Below, in pieces: positions 38,046 through 47,263 of a stretch of 64,000 nucleotides of DNA. How positions within the stretch are numbered: position 1 is the stretch's first letter; each line of letters opens with the position of its first letter. The stretch spans positions 1,488,001 to 1,552,000 of the forward strand of contig NZ_CP023275.1 of the NCBI RefSeq assembly GCF_002309535.1, given 5' to 3'. The notes below the pieces were generated by a model. The model did no database searches. It was not told the DNA's origin and was given only the letters and a program-made list of their open reading frames with translations. The position numbers were made by a program, and so were the translations under genes. The DNA comes from Sulfurospirillum diekertiae. Lineage in GTDB: Bacteria; Campylobacterota; Campylobacteria; Campylobacterales; Sulfurospirillaceae.

Positions 38046-39292
38046 TCGTCCTTTTTTTATTGGCTGGTTGCGCCACCAAAGAGGTTGTTGTTACCAAAGA
38101 GACAACAAAAAAAGTTTTTGAAGAAGAAGACAACCTTATTTTACAAGCATTAGATTATCAACAAAATGGCGATTATGTCAATGCACGCAAAATTTATCAT
38201 ACACTTTATGAACAGAGCCAAAAGAAAGTTTATCTTACGGAAGATGCAGGTCTTGCCTTTGTCTTAGGTGATCCTGATGCACGTGATCTTATTATGCAAG
38301 GGATTCAAAAATATCCTGAGGAAAAAAACTTTAACCGTCTGCTTGTAGGACAGCTTGTTAAAGAGAAACGCTATGAAGAAGCTGAAAAAGAGATTCTTAA
38401 ACTCATTGAGTACGATAAAACAGTACAACATCTCAGTATCGCTGGCAATCTTTATTTGCAAATGAAAGAGTATGACTTAGCCCTTAAATATTTTGAAAGT
38501 GCCTACAAACAAGAGCAGTCAGAAGATCTTTTACTCAATATTGTTGAACTTCTGTACCGTTTTTTGGGGCGTAAAGATGACGCAGTCGCTTATTTGGAAA
38601 CGTATGCAAATGTAGAAGGCTGCGGAGAACATACATGTTTTAAACTGATTGAGATTTATGGACGTGATCGCAATGTTCAAGGACTTATTGCTACGTATAA
38701 AAAACTGTATAAAGAACAACCAACAGATGAGATCGCCAAAAAAATCGTTGAATTAATGCTGTACACGAAAGATATCAAAGGGGCAACGCACTTCTTGGAA
38801 AAAACAGGTTTAAACCAAGACATGTTGATTCAAATTTATGCAACACAGAAAAAATTTACAGAAGCCTACGCTCTTGCTGAAAAGCTTTACGAAGAGAGCA
38901 AGAACCTTGATTATCTCGGTAAAATGGCTATTTATGAATATGAGCTCAATAAGACAAAACTGACACCTGAAATATTGCAATCCATTTCCAAAAAATTTGA
39001 AGAAGTCACAGGATTGCTCAAAGATTCTGTGTATATGAATTACTATGGCTATTTGTTAATTGACCATGATATTGATGTACAAAAAGGGATTCGTTTAGTG
39101 CAAGATGCCCTTGCGTTAGAGCCAAACTCACCTTATTATTTGGATTCTCTTGCTTGGGGACTCTTTAAGCAAGGTAAATGCGAAGAAGCGTATGCCATCA
39201 TGAAATACTTTGGTGACAATGTCATCGAAGAAGAGGTAAATGCCCATATAGAAGCCATTAAAAAATGTTTGAAAGAGAAGAAGCCACAATGA
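38021..39292 (+). CDS. TPR-repeat lipoprotein
   Basis: This 423-residue protein has a lipoprotein signal: basic start, hydrophobic [11 protein letters not shown] and lipobox LAGC at about residue 17. The mature protein is a string of tetratricopeptide-like helix pairs (for example [33 protein letters not shown]). It probably acts as a scaffold at the outer or inner membrane facing the periplasm. It overlaps ykgJ-like upstream and trpC downstream (ATGA). Confidence 0.8.
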   Translation: MSRYYSFIIVLFLLAGCATKEVVVTKETTKKVFEEEDNLILQALDYQQNGDYVNARKIYHTLYEQSQKKVYLTEDAGLAFVLGDPDARDLIMQGIQKYPEEKNFNRLLVGQLVKEKRYEEAEKEILKLIEYDKTVQHLSIAGNLYLQMKEYDLALKYFESAYKQEQSEDLLLNIVELLYRFLGRKDDAVAYLETYANVEGCGEHTCFKLIEIYGRDRNVQGLIATYKKLYKEQPTDEIAKKIVELMLYTKDIKGATHFLEKTGLNQDMLIQIYATQKKFTEAYALAEKLYEESKNLDYLGKMAIYEYELNKTKLTPEILQSISKKFEEVTGLLKDSVYMNYYGYLLIDHDIDVQKGIRLVQDALALEPNSPYYLDSLAWGLFKQGKCEEAYAIMKYFGDNVIEEEVNAHIEAIKKCLKEKKPQ

Positions 39293-40077
39293 TTTTAGAT
39301 GAAATCATCAAACGAACCCGTGAAGATTTAGAAAAAAAGAAAAAAGAGTATACGATGGATTGGTTAGGCAGAAGTCTTGCCTTCAACCCTTTTATGCCTC
39401 GCGATGTCAAGCCTTATCTCAAGTCTACGCCAGAAAATCCTTACCGTATTATTGCGGAAGTCAAAAAAGCGAGTCCAAGCAAAGGCATTATCAAAGCTGA
39501 TTTTGATCCTCTTACCATTGCAAAGGCGTATGAACTCGGGGGAGCTGATGCTATCTCCGTTTTGACAGAACCTCACTATTTTCAAGGCAATTTAGAATAT
39601 TTAACCCAAATTCGCCGTTATGTGCCAACGCCTCTTTTACGTAAAGACTTTATTGTTGATGAATACCAAATCTTAGAAGCCCTTGTTTACGGTGCTGACT
39701 TTATATTATTGATTGCAAAAGCACTGACGAAAGCTGAATTAAAACATCTTTTAGAGTATGCATTACGACTTGGACTTGAAGTTTTAGTCGAAATTCATGA
39801 CAAAGAAGACCTGATAAAAGCCATTTTTGCAGGAGCTAATATTATTGGTATTAACCATCGTAATCTTGAAACATTTGAGATGGATATGAGTTTAACCGAA
39901 AAATTGATGCCACTGATTCCTCAAGGTAAAATTATCGTAGCAGAGAGTGGTCTTAATGATAAAGAGATCATTAAGCATTTAAGCAAGATGGGTGCAGATG
40001 CTTTTCTAATTGGCGAATATTTTATGCGTGAACCTGATATTCAAGCCTCACTTGAAGCGATTAAAAAGGTCGATTAA
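39289..40077 (+). CDS. trpC: Indole-3-glycerol phosphate synthase
   Basis: TrpC closes the indole ring in tryptophan synthesis. The 262-residue TIM barrel begins [15 protein letters not shown] at 39289; a longer frame from 39265 lies inside the upstream gene and lacks family sequence. Motifs: [21 protein letters not shown] with the catalytic Lys, [46 protein letters not shown] and AESGL. Length is normal. It is isolated from other trp genes and embedded in a tRNA-modification/unknown cluster. Confidence 0.96.
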   Translation: MILDEIIKRTREDLEKKKKEYTMDWLGRSLAFNPFMPRDVKPYLKSTPENPYRIIAEVKKASPSKGIIKADFDPLTIAKAYELGGADAISVLTEPHYFQGNLEYLTQIRRYVPTPLLRKDFIVDEYQILEALVYGADFILLIAKALTKAELKHLLEYALRLGLEVLVEIHDKEDLIKAIFAGANIIGINHRNLETFEMDMSLTEKLMPLIPQGKIIVAESGLNDKEIIKHLSKMGADAFLIGEYFMREPDIQASLEAIKKVD

Positions 40078-40568
40078 TGAATTATCTCTATGCTCCATGG
40101 CGTGACACTTATTTTAGTGATAAGCCCGAAGGATGCGTCTTTTGCAATATTAGTGCACATTCTGAAAAAGATGAAGAGTATCATGTCCTCTACCGCGATA
40201 AACTCTGTTTTATTGTCATGAATCGTTACCCATACTCACCAGGACACTTTATGGTAATTCCTCATCATCATACTGACGCCATTGAAGAGCTTGAACCAGA
40301 AGTATGGTTACATATCTCTTTGATCGTTCAGCGATGTGTGCAGATGCTTAAACAAGGTCTTGGAGCACACGGTGTCAACTTAGGTATGAATCTTGGCAAA
40401 AGTGGCGGAGCAGGTATTGCTGAGCATATACACTACCATGTGATACCACGTTGGACGGGTGATACTAATTTTATTACGACGATTGCAGACACGAGAGTTT
40501 ATGGAACCGATTTTGAAAAGATATACCAACATCTTAAAGGGCTTATTCCTGAGTATATTGCATGTTAA
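40077..40568 (+). CDS. HIT family hydrolase
   Basis: This 163-residue nucleotide-phosphate hydrolase or transferase of the histidine-triad superfamily carries the triad HIHYHVIPRW (about residue 120) with the nucleophilic His, and a GHFMVIPHHH strand earlier. A CVFCNI motif near residue 21 is common in HIT proteins that hydrolyse AP4A or nucleoside phosphoramidates. The substrate is not resolved. It starts on the last base of the trpC stop and overlaps mnmH by 7 bp. Confidence 0.88.
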   Translation: MNYLYAPWRDTYFSDKPEGCVFCNISAHSEKDEEYHVLYRDKLCFIVMNRYPYSPGHFMVIPHHHTDAIEELEPEVWLHISLIVQRCVQMLKQGLGAHGVNLGMNLGKSGGAGIAEHIHYHVIPRWTGDTNFITTIADTRVYGTDFEKIYQHLKGLIPEYIAC

Positions 40569-41575
40569 ATGAGATAGAAATTGATGCGTTTATAGCCCAA
40601 AAATCCTCTTTTGATCTTTTAATTGATGCACGTAGTCCCAAAGAATTTAATGAATCTCATATCCAAAATGCTCAAAATTTCTATGCGTTAAATGATGCTG
40701 AGCATCAAGAAGTGGGTACTATCTATAAACAAGTTTCTCGTAATGATGCAAAAATACTAGGAGCTCGTTATATTTGCCAAAATGTTGCACGCCACCTTCA
40801 AGAGATTTCCAAACATTACAAGATTGGTGCAAAAATTGGTATTTATTGCGCAAGAGGAGGGCTAAGATCTAGCTCTATTGCGATTATCCTCTCCCATATT
40901 GGCTATCAAGTCTATAGACTAAAAGGTGGCTACAAAAGCTATCGTTTACATGTTTTAACGTATCTTGAAACGATGCCACATCACCATTTTATTTTGCTAG
41001 GTGGTAATACAGGCTGTGGTAAAAGTGAACTTTTACACATTCTACAACCGTCCATCGATCTTGAGAAACTTGCCAATCATCTAGGTTCGAGCTTTGGTGG
41101 CATTAAAGGAGCTCAGCCGAGTCAAAAAGCCTTTGAAAATAGTTTATGCGAAATTTTATGTAAAATTGATCCTAATTCCTATATATTCATCGAAGCTGAG
41201 AGTAAGCGTATGGGAAAATGTACCATACCAGCCCTGTTACATGAACGCATGCAACAAGGTTTTCGAGTGGAAATTACGGCACCTCTTGAACAACGCGTTG
41301 CACGAATTCTCAAAGATTATGAGAGCATCACATCTAATTTTTTTAATCAAGCCATGCAAATGATTTCACCTTATATTAAAAAGAGCGTGAAAGAAGCCGC
41401 TCAAATGGCATATGAAAGCAATGATCTCACAGAGGTTGCAAAGATACTTTTAGTAGAGTATTACGATGTGGTCTATAAAAAACCTCGTAAGGTTGATTTG
41501 GTCATAGATAATGCCGACCAACGCCAGAGTATTCAAGCACTTCAAGCTTTACATGTAAAGCTTAGTAACGCCTAG
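40562..41575 (+). CDS. mnmH: tRNA 2-selenouridine synthase
   Basis: MnmH replaces sulfur by selenium in 2-thiouridine at the tRNA wobble position, via a geranylated intermediate. The 337-residue protein has an N-terminal rhodanese domain (about 1-125) with DARSPKEF and the active-site Cys in YCARGGLRSS (about residue 97), and a C-terminal P-loop domain with GGNTGCGKSELL (about 143). It implies a selenophosphate supply (selD is not in the window). Length is normal. The palindrome at 41548 is within AAGCTTTACATGTAAAGCTT. Its stop overlaps the convergent cbiO stop. Confidence 0.92.
   Translation: MLNEIEIDAFIAQKSSFDLLIDARSPKEFNESHIQNAQNFYALNDAEHQEVGTIYKQVSRNDAKILGARYICQNVARHLQEISKHYKIGAKIGIYCARGGLRSSSIAIILSHIGYQVYRLKGGYKSYRLHVLTYLETMPHHHFILLGGNTGCGKSELLHILQPSIDLEKLANHLGSSFGGIKGAQPSQKAFENSLCEILCKIDPNSYIFIEAESKRMGKCTIPALLHERMQQGFRVEITAPLEQRVARILKDYESITSNFFNQAMQMISPYIKKSVKEAAQMAYESNDLTEVAKILLVEYYDVVYKKPRKVDLVIDNADQRQSIQALQALHVKLSNA
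41548..41559. repeat. TTTACATGTAAA palindrome at mnmH 3' end
   Basis: Exact copy inside a 20-bp perfect palindrome, read ALHVKLS, the last residues of MnmH. Confidence 0.9.
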
Positions 41576-42324
41576 AAATGGTGCATATGATAGTGTGAGT
41601 GCTGAAAATCTTTGTGTTTATGCGCATGAAGATGTAGTAAATTTCCCTCAATTAATATCTTTTTATCACGCATGAGCGCTTCAATCTCGCCATTATAAAT
41701 CAGTTGATGTTTATCATTTAAAACAAGCGCTCTATCTCCAAGCTCATAGGCCAAAGAGATATTATGAGTTGAAATAAGCGTTGTAATATTCATCTCGGAG
41801 AGTAGATCGACAAACCATCCTGTCGTTTTTGGGTCCATATTAGCGGTGGGTTCATCTAAAAGTAAAAATTGTGGCTCAAGAGCCAAAATAGCACATAACA
41901 TGACTTTTTGTTTTTCGCCACCACTCAGTTTAAGAGGAGAGTTTTGAAGATGGTGCGTCAATCGAAATTTCTCGGCTATCGCACGGACACGTTCATCGAC
42001 ATTTTCCACATCAAACTCTCTCAGCCCAAAAGCAATCTCATCATACACCGTTGGATTGAACATCATCGTTTCTGGATTTTGAAATAAAATACCTATCTCT
42101 TTACGAAAGGTTTTGCCAACGCTCTTTTTTGTTATCAATTGATCTTTATAAACGTAGCTTCCTTCACCAAAATAAAGTCCTGCAAGAATGCGAAGGAGGG
42201 TGCTTTTACCACTTCCATTATTGCCGAGCAAAACAACTTTTTCACCGGCTTTAATTTCAAATGAGAGCTTATCTAAAACGCATTGTGTCTCATACTGATA
42301 CGTCAAATTTTCAATTTTTATCAA
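41572..42324 (-). CDS. cbiO: ECF transporter ATPase CbiO with His-rich C-terminus
   Basis: This is a 250-residue ATPase from TTG at 42324, chosen because AAGGGGA lies 6-7 bases upstream; a longer frame runs back into cbiQ. It shows Walker A LLGNNGSGKST, Q-loop LFQNPETMMFNP, signature LSGGEKQKVML, Walker B LLLDEPTANMDP and ISTHNISLA. The C-terminus is rich in His (HLHAHKHKDFQHSHYHMHHF, about the last 20 residues), which suits binding of nickel or cobalt and sets it apart from vitamin-importing ECF ATPases. It is the last gene of the cbiM-PDGLE-cbiQ-cbiO operon. Confidence 0.9.
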   Translation of the reverse strand: MIKIENLTYQYETQCVLDKLSFEIKAGEKVVLLGNNGSGKSTLLRILAGLYFGEGSYVYKDQLITKKSVGKTFRKEIGILFQNPETMMFNPTVYDEIAFGLREFDVENVDERVRAIAEKFRLTHHLQNSPLKLSGGEKQKVMLCAILALEPQFLLLDEPTANMDPKTTGWFVDLLSEMNITTLISTHNISLAYELGDRALVLNDKHQLIYNGEIEALMRDKKILIEGNLLHLHAHKHKDFQHSHYHMHHF

Positions 42325-42895
42325 AAAATCCCCTTGCTTTAAGCGCCAAACTTTTTTCTTCACTATCATACAATGCCTTGGTGAAAAAATAACCAAAGAC
42401 AGAGGTAATAAACTCTTTTTGAGCACGTTCACCCATTTTTTTAATCAATCTACTTTTAAGGGCTAACATGAAATTTTCATAACTTTTTTGATAGCTGTAA
42501 ATTTGTGAAAGTGAAATGCTCAGGAGAAAACTCAATGTTTTGGAGAAGGAGAGAGCAAGTGCGATATTGACATAATGGGAAAAAAGCATTGTCGTCAGTG
42601 TTAAGTCAAAAACACGTAAGTTAAACAGTAGTAAATAGTCCAGCCAAGGTTTTTGCTGAATAAGAGCAATCATCAAATATCCAAGTGTAATTGCTATGTT
42701 AAAAAAAACAATCGCTTTAAAGGATTTTTTGAGCATTTTAAGCCACTGAGAACGGGCCAATAGTAACAAGATAAAAGCGAAAAAGAGTAATAAATAAGAA
42801 GAGTGGCTAGACAGAATAACTGCTAGCCCTAAAAGATAAAGTCCAAAAAGAGTTCTATCGCGCAAATTTTTTCCCAAGAAAGTAAAAAATTCCAA
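42311..42895 (-). CDS. cbiQ: ECF transporter transmembrane protein CbiQ
   Basis: This 194-residue T-component couples the ATPase to the metal-binding S-component. It has about five spans and a cytoplasmic coupling segment (SYENFMLALKSRLI, related to the A-R-x motifs of CbiQ/EcfT). The outer TTG start gives MEFFTFLGKNLRDRT; TTG at 42865, nearer the PDGLE stop, is an equally good start by family alignment (RDRTLFGLYLLG). It overlaps the PDGLE gene and cbiO. Confidence 0.85.
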   Translation of the reverse strand: MEFFTFLGKNLRDRTLFGLYLLGLAVILSSHSSYLLLFFAFILLLLARSQWLKMLKKSFKAIVFFNIAITLGYLMIALIQQKPWLDYLLLFNLRVFDLTLTTMLFSHYVNIALALSFSKTLSFLLSISLSQIYSYQKSYENFMLALKSRLIKKMGERAQKEFITSVFGYFFTKALYDSEEKSLALKARGFFDKN

Positions 42896-43136
42896 AAATC
42901 AAAGCAACTCCCAGCATTCCTGAAAGATAGTAAGCGATTACATCGTTTAGCCCATCTATCGTATAATCAGGTGCTAGTGCTCTTAAATGAAAAGCATTTT
43001 CAATCCCTTTGGGGATAAACCCTAATGCCTCTTGATAGTATTCATTGTCCCACTCAGCCCAAGCAGGATTTTCACTCAGTAATCCAAGGGGAACCAATAC
43101 AAATAAAATGAGTATAGGATAAAGTATCTTTTTCAT
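42855..43136 (-). CDS. PDGLE-domain protein of nickel/cobalt ECF transporter (CbiN-like)
   Basis: This 93-residue protein has two membrane spans and the PDGLE-type region in between (SENPAWAEWDNEYYQEALGF, ..., TIDGLNDVIAYYLSGM). This family acts as the small auxiliary component (NikN/CbiN position) next to CbiM. It lies directly after cbiM with a 4-bp overlap and before cbiQ. Confidence 0.82.
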   Translation of the reverse strand: MKKILYPILILFVLVPLGLLSENPAWAEWDNEYYQEALGFIPKGIENAFHLRALAPDYTIDGLNDVIAYYLSGMLGVALIFGIFYFLGKKFAR

Positions 43137-43780
43137 GCATTGACTCCTTTATAAATACGATTTTTAACAATGTATCGATAGGCAATCGCCGTAAAGATGC
43201 CTTCCACAACACCAAAGAAAAGTGCATGAGAACCCACAACAGCAGGAAAGGTCAAAGCAAAATCAAACGGGAAATAAAGAGGCTGACCATCTGCGCTTGC
43301 GATTAAAGGTTGCACACCAAGGAAAAGTGACAGAACGATGGATGCACAAACGACACCAACCCAACCACTTAAGAAAGAGGCAAATGACTTCTGTTTGAAG
43401 AGATTAAAAATATAATAAGAAGAAAAAGAAGCTGCAAAAGCCATTACAAGGGTATTCGCTCCAAATGTTGTGATGCCACCATCGCCAAAGACGAGTGCTT
43501 GAATCAATAAAACAAGACTGATACAGACAGATGCAACCCATGGGCCAAATAAGATCGCGATCAGCGATGCACCCACAGCATGCCCACTGGTTCCACCCGG
43601 AATGGGGATGTTAAACATCATAATAATAAAACTGAGTGCACTCAAAGAAGCTATAAGGGGGAGGGTTGTTTCGTTCAATTCTTCTTTGAGTTTTTTAAAT
43701 GCAATGACCCACAGCGGTAAAGCTGCTGCATACGTTGCAATACAGGTAATAGGTGAGAGATAGCCATCTGGGATATGCAT
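43133..43780 (-). CDS. cbiM: Nickel/cobalt ECF transporter substrate-capture protein CbiM
   Basis: This 215-residue S-component begins MHIPDGYLSPITC: the metal is bound by the N-terminal amine, His2 and further His residues (GGTSGHAVGAS, GSHALFFGVVEG). It has about six spans. Nickel versus cobalt cannot be decided from these motifs alone. The bacterium is likely to need nickel for hydrogenase and cobalt for B12, but neither gene set is in the window. It has an inverted-repeat-rich leader just upstream. Confidence 0.9.
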   Translation of the reverse strand: MHIPDGYLSPITCIATYAAALPLWVIAFKKLKEELNETTLPLIASLSALSFIIMMFNIPIPGGTSGHAVGASLIAILFGPWVASVCISLVLLIQALVFGDGGITTFGANTLVMAFAASFSSYYIFNLFKQKSFASFLSGWVGVVCASIVLSLFLGVQPLIASADGQPLYFPFDFALTFPAVVGSHALFFGVVEGIFTAIAYRYIVKNRIYKGVNA

Positions 43781-43794
43781 AATACGTAACCTCC

Positions 43795-43872
43795 AAAGAT
43801 GTAATATTAAAATAATAATTAGGCAATATTTAAATATTACTTAATTAAATCTAGTATTATTATTACATCTTT
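43795..43872. promoter_or_regulatory. Nested inverted repeats upstream of cbiM
   Basis: AAAGATGTAATA (43795-43806) and TATTACATCTTT (43861-43872) are perfect 12-bp inverted arms. Inside them GTAATATT (43801-43808) and AATATTAC (43833-43840) form a second pair. They lie between cbiM and pdxA, next to the cbiM start. A metal-responsive repressor such as NikR is the obvious candidate because of the gene controlled. Confidence 0.55.
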
Positions 43873-43891
43873 AGTCTTAGTATTACTTGAA

Positions 43892-44827
43892 TTAAAATGT
43901 CAATAACGTTTTCCCCGTGGCAAGTTTAACGGCCTCTTTGACGGCATTAATATAACTAAGCGTAGAAGGATTTTCATTTTTATAAGCGATGTCAAAAGCC
44001 GTACCGTGGTCTACAGATGTGCGAACAATACCTGCATTAAGACTTACATTGATACTCTCATCAAAGTAAAGTGCTTTCAGAGGAATTAACCCTTGATCGT
44101 GGTACATACAGACAAAATAACGAAATTTGGCGCGATTGACTTTTGAAAATGCCATGTCAGGGACAAAAGGTCCAACAAAGACTTCACGCTCCAAAAAATT
44201 ATTTGCTTTTTCAATAGCCCGTTTAATCTCCTCATCTTCATCGCCAATCACCCCGTGATCACCCGCATGAGGATTGAGTCCTAAAACGGCAATACGATCT
44301 TCACCAATCTCTTCATAGACTTTTAGCAAAAAGGGTTTGATTTTTTTCGCTTTAATTTCATGGGGAACATCACGCAAGGGAATATGATGGGTGTAAAGTA
44401 TGGTAAACATCTCTTCACATCCTAACATCATAATGGCTTCACACCCCAAAAGATCGCTCAGTGCATCGGTATGCCCCTTATATTCAAGCCCTGCTAATGC
44501 CCAAGACTCTTTATTGATAGGCAGTGTTACGATGCCACTGACTTCATTGCTTTTAGCCAGTGCGACTGCGGTAATAAACGAATCGTATGAGCTCTCGCCC
44601 GCTTCTGCACTACAAACGCCCGCTTCGATCTCAAAAACTTTTCCACAATCGCGTATTTCAAAATCACTGGGGACATCTAAACCTAAAAGTGCCGCGCCCC
44701 AGCCAAGCATATTTTCATTGATACAGTAAATTGGATCGCAAAGCTTTAACACCTCTGCATGTGCTCGTAGGGCAATTTCTAAACCAATACCGTTTAAATC
44801 TCCAATGCTAATCGCTATTTTTTTCAT
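43892..44827 (-). CDS. pdxA: 4-hydroxythreonine-4-phosphate dehydrogenase
   Basis: PdxA makes 3-amino-1-hydroxyacetone phosphate for pyridoxal phosphate synthesis. The 311-residue protein has the metal-binding His residues in the family motifs (YKGHTDALSDLLG, NPHAGDHGVIGDED, CMYHDQGLIPLK) and starts ISIGDLNGIGLEIAL. Length is slightly short but normal for epsilonproteobacteria. Its ATG overlaps the end of pdxJ by 4 bp. Confidence 0.95.
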   Translation of the reverse strand: MKKIAISIGDLNGIGLEIALRAHAEVLKLCDPIYCINENMLGWGAALLGLDVPSDFEIRDCGKVFEIEAGVCSAEAGESSYDSFITAVALAKSNEVSGIVTLPINKESWALAGLEYKGHTDALSDLLGCEAIMMLGCEEMFTILYTHHIPLRDVPHEIKAKKIKPFLLKVYEEIGEDRIAVLGLNPHAGDHGVIGDEDEEIKRAIEKANNFLEREVFVGPFVPDMAFSKVNRAKFRYFVCMYHDQGLIPLKALYFDESINVSLNAGIVRTSVDHGTAFDIAYKNENPSTLSYINAVKEAVKLATGKTLLTF

Positions 44828-45603
44828 TGTACCAATCCTAACATCTCTTTAATCGCTGTCTCAAAACCTACAAAAACAGAACGTGCAATAATACTCTGCC
44901 CAATATTGAGTTCACAAATCTCTTTGATGTCTAAAATTCGCTTAACATTTTGGTAGTTAAGTCCATGTCCAGCAGCCACTTTAAGCCCTAACTGCTGTGC
45001 TTGCTTTGCAGATTTTTCAATCTCATGCGTTGCTTCAAGAAGCTTTACATGTAAAGATCCGCGATCAAGCTCAAGCTCTTTGATACTATGACGTGAGCGA
45101 GAAAGATTGGAGTAAAGCATCGCATAAATATTGGCATACGCTCCGGTATGAAGTTCAATCCATTCCGCATTGATCTCCTTCGCTGCTTCGATCATAGCGC
45201 TATTGGGGTCAATAAACAATGAAAGCTCAATATGCTCTTTTTTAAGTCTTTTGGCAATTTCTTTCATGATCTCTTTATTTTTAACCACATCAAGACCACC
45301 TTCTGTTGTGACTTCTTCGCGTTTTTCAGGAACAAGCGTGGCGCGATGAGGATGAAGAAGAAGCACTTTATCAATAATTTCGGCATTAATAGAGCACTCT
45401 AAATTGATAGGAAGTTGAGAAATTTCAATAATCTTTTTAGCATCATCATCATTAATATGTCGTCTGTCTTCTCGCAAATGGATGGTAATCTGATCAGCTC
45501 CAGCACGTTTAACTAAAGAAACCGCATCAAGAGGATCAGGATCATTAATCTTTCGTGCCTCTCTAAGCACTGCAATATGATCGATATTTACGCCTAGAAG
45601 CAT
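44824..45603 (-). CDS. pdxJ: Pyridoxine 5'-phosphate synthase
   Basis: PdxJ condenses the PdxA product with deoxyxylulose 5-phosphate to pyridoxine 5'-phosphate. The 259-residue TIM barrel shows LLGVNIDHIAVLREAR, the catalytic HLREDRRHINDDD, NLECSINAEI and AAGHGLNYQNV with a catalytic His. Being adjacent to pdxA gives a complete two-step module. The palindrome at 45044 is read SLHVKLL. Confidence 0.96.
   Translation of the reverse strand: MLLGVNIDHIAVLREARKINDPDPLDAVSLVKRAGADQITIHLREDRRHINDDDAKKIIEISQLPINLECSINAEIIDKVLLLHPHRATLVPEKREEVTTEGGLDVVKNKEIMKEIAKRLKKEHIELSLFIDPNSAMIEAAKEINAEWIELHTGAYANIYAMLYSNLSRSRHSIKELELDRGSLHVKLLEATHEIEKSAKQAQQLGLKVAAGHGLNYQNVKRILDIKEICELNIGQSIIARSVFVGFETAIKEMLGLVQ
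45044..45055. repeat. TTTACATGTAAA palindrome in pdxJ
   Basis: Exact copy read SLHVKLL between barrel elements. Confidence 0.9.
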
Positions 45604-45666
45604 TATGACATCCTTCGTTTTTAGAAATTATTATAGCTAAAATATGATTTCGAAAAAGTTTCATCA

Positions 45667-46797
45667 TTATTGAGGTATATGTATACGTCTATTTTCCAAT
45701 ATGCCATATTCAAAATCTTCATGGCAGGCAAAACAATTGGAAGCATTTTTTACATGTAAAGATTGATAGACTTTTTTGTCAATACTTTTGTGTGCTTCTC
45801 GCCAATAAGGAACTTTACTCATGGAAATAGGGCGCATCTCCCCCAATGATTCTAAGGTTTTAAAAGCAAGTTTATGAGATGAACTCTCTGCACTATGGCT
45901 TAAAAGGTACTCTTTAATGTTCATTTGTTCACTTTGAGTAATGTTATTCTCTCTAATCTGTTCACCAAAATGGTTTTCAAGACCATCCATAAGACGTATC
46001 CATGAGTCACGTGGTAACATAAAGGGTGGATAGATTTTATGACATTGACTGCATTTTTCATAAAAAGTGCTATTTTCAGCTTTAAAATCTCGCCTCTCGA
46101 ATAAGCTCTTTGTTAAAAAAGTATCCTGAGGTCGCGCAACAAAAAAGAGCGTCATCATCGATAGGATAATTGCCGAATACGCAAAAAGATGTCGCACTAT
46201 CGAAACAGCCGCATCTTGACCTTCCGCTTTTTTATACCCTGTAATCATCGCAAAAAGCATATGGGTTTTATGGTAAAACTGTTCAATTAAAACACCCACA
46301 ATATGAATCATTGCCCAAGTAAAAAGAAGATAAGAAAGTATTTCATGAAACAATAGTAATGCCGAAGAAAAGTGAAAATAATGCGCATTTAAACGTGAGA
46401 AAAGACCGCTCGCTTCTTGTGTTCCTTGCAGTAAAAGTCCGCTCAAAACAATCCAACTCCCCAAACCTAAAACAATCAGTGTAAACCAACTCGATGCGGC
46501 ATTATGTCCCGCATGAATTTTTCGCCATCTGTTTTGTACTTTTTCAATAAAATAGCCTTGAAGCTCACTGTATTTTAATTTGAACGTTTTAAACGTTGCA
46601 TAATTAGGACCAAAAAATCCCCAAATAATTCTAAAAAGCAACATAATCCCAAAAATAAAACCAAAAGCAAGATGCCATTCAAAGAGGGTACGATCAAAAG
46701 ATGTCACAAAAGCAAGGAGAAAAGAAGTAGCAATAATCCAATGAATAATACGGGTGCACAACGGCCAAACAAAAACTTCATCAGATCTTTTATTCAT
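45667..46797 (-). CDS. Cytochrome b561 fused to dihaem cytochrome c
   Basis: This 376-residue membrane electron carrier is a fusion. Residues about 10-200 form a cytochrome-b561-type domain with at least four spans and haem-ligand His residues (RIIHWIIATSFLL, EWHLAFGFIFG, LLFHEILSYLL). After a further span (about 205-225) comes a periplasmic dihaem domain with two CxxCH sites, CSQCH (about residue 252) and CFACH (about 358). It probably takes electrons from the flavoprotein and cytochrome c encoded just upstream and passes them to the quinone pool. The palindrome at 45749 is read SLHVKNA. Confidence 0.85.
   Translation of the reverse strand: MNKRSDEVFVWPLCTRIIHWIIATSFLLAFVTSFDRTLFEWHLAFGFIFGIMLLFRIIWGFFGPNYATFKTFKLKYSELQGYFIEKVQNRWRKIHAGHNAASSWFTLIVLGLGSWIVLSGLLLQGTQEASGLFSRLNAHYFHFSSALLLFHEILSYLLFTWAMIHIVGVLIEQFYHKTHMLFAMITGYKKAEGQDAAVSIVRHLFAYSAIILSMMTLFFVARPQDTFLTKSLFERRDFKAENSTFYEKCSQCHKIYPPFMLPRDSWIRLMDGLENHFGEQIRENNITQSEQMNIKEYLLSHSAESSSHKLAFKTLESLGEMRPISMSKVPYWREAHKSIDKKVYQSLHVKNASNCFACHEDFEYGILENRRIHIPQ
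45749..45760. repeat. TTTACATGTAAA palindrome in cytochrome b-c fusion gene
   Basis: Exact copy read SLHVKNA, a few residues before the second haem site. Confidence 0.9.
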
Positions 46798-46853
46798 AAG
46801 TAACTTTCAGATGTTTTTGGTGCGTTATACACCAAAAACATCATATTCAAATT

Positions 46854-47231
46854 TTATTTAGCAACATAAAACGCATTGTGAAGGTAGTTTGCCATCATTT
46901 TAATATCGTAGTCGTAGCCTTTTTCAGCCAACTTCTTCATATTATGTTCCATAATATCATGCTCACTGGCTGTGGATTGTCCAAGACCGCCATTTTTAAT
47001 ATCAAAAAGTGACATTTCAAGTTCTTGTATACTTTGTTTGGTAAGGGCAGGAGCTTTCTTCTCAGCGATACCTTCGCCTTTTGGACCATGACAATGGACA
47101 CAAGTCTCAGCATAAACTTGTGCTGGAGTATATTTATAAGTAGCAACATCCGATTTTGGTTTATCACCACATCCGCTTAGAACAACTAAGGCAACTGCTG
47201 CTAGAGAAAGTGCTAAATTCATTTTTTTCAT
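46854..47231 (-). CDS. Periplasmic monohaem c-type cytochrome
   Basis: This is a 125-residue protein from ATG 47231 (AAGGA upstream); an upstream in-frame start at 47261 is less likely. A lipoprotein-like signal (LSLAAVALVVLSGCG, Cys at about 20) precedes the mature domain, so it may be lipid-anchored. The haem site is CVHCHGPKGEGI (about residue 41) and the distal Met ligand is probably in MMANYLHNAF near the C-terminus. It lies 32 bp downstream of the flavoprotein and pairs with it as the electron acceptor. Confidence 0.88.
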   Translation of the reverse strand: MKKMNLALSLAAVALVVLSGCGDKPKSDVATYKYTPAQVYAETCVHCHGPKGEGIAEKKAPALTKQSIQELEMSLFDIKNGGLGQSTASEHDIMEHNMKKLAEKGYDYDIKMMANYLHNAFYVAK

Positions 47232-47263
47232 AAGTTTTTCCTTTTTATGTATCATCAACAAAA

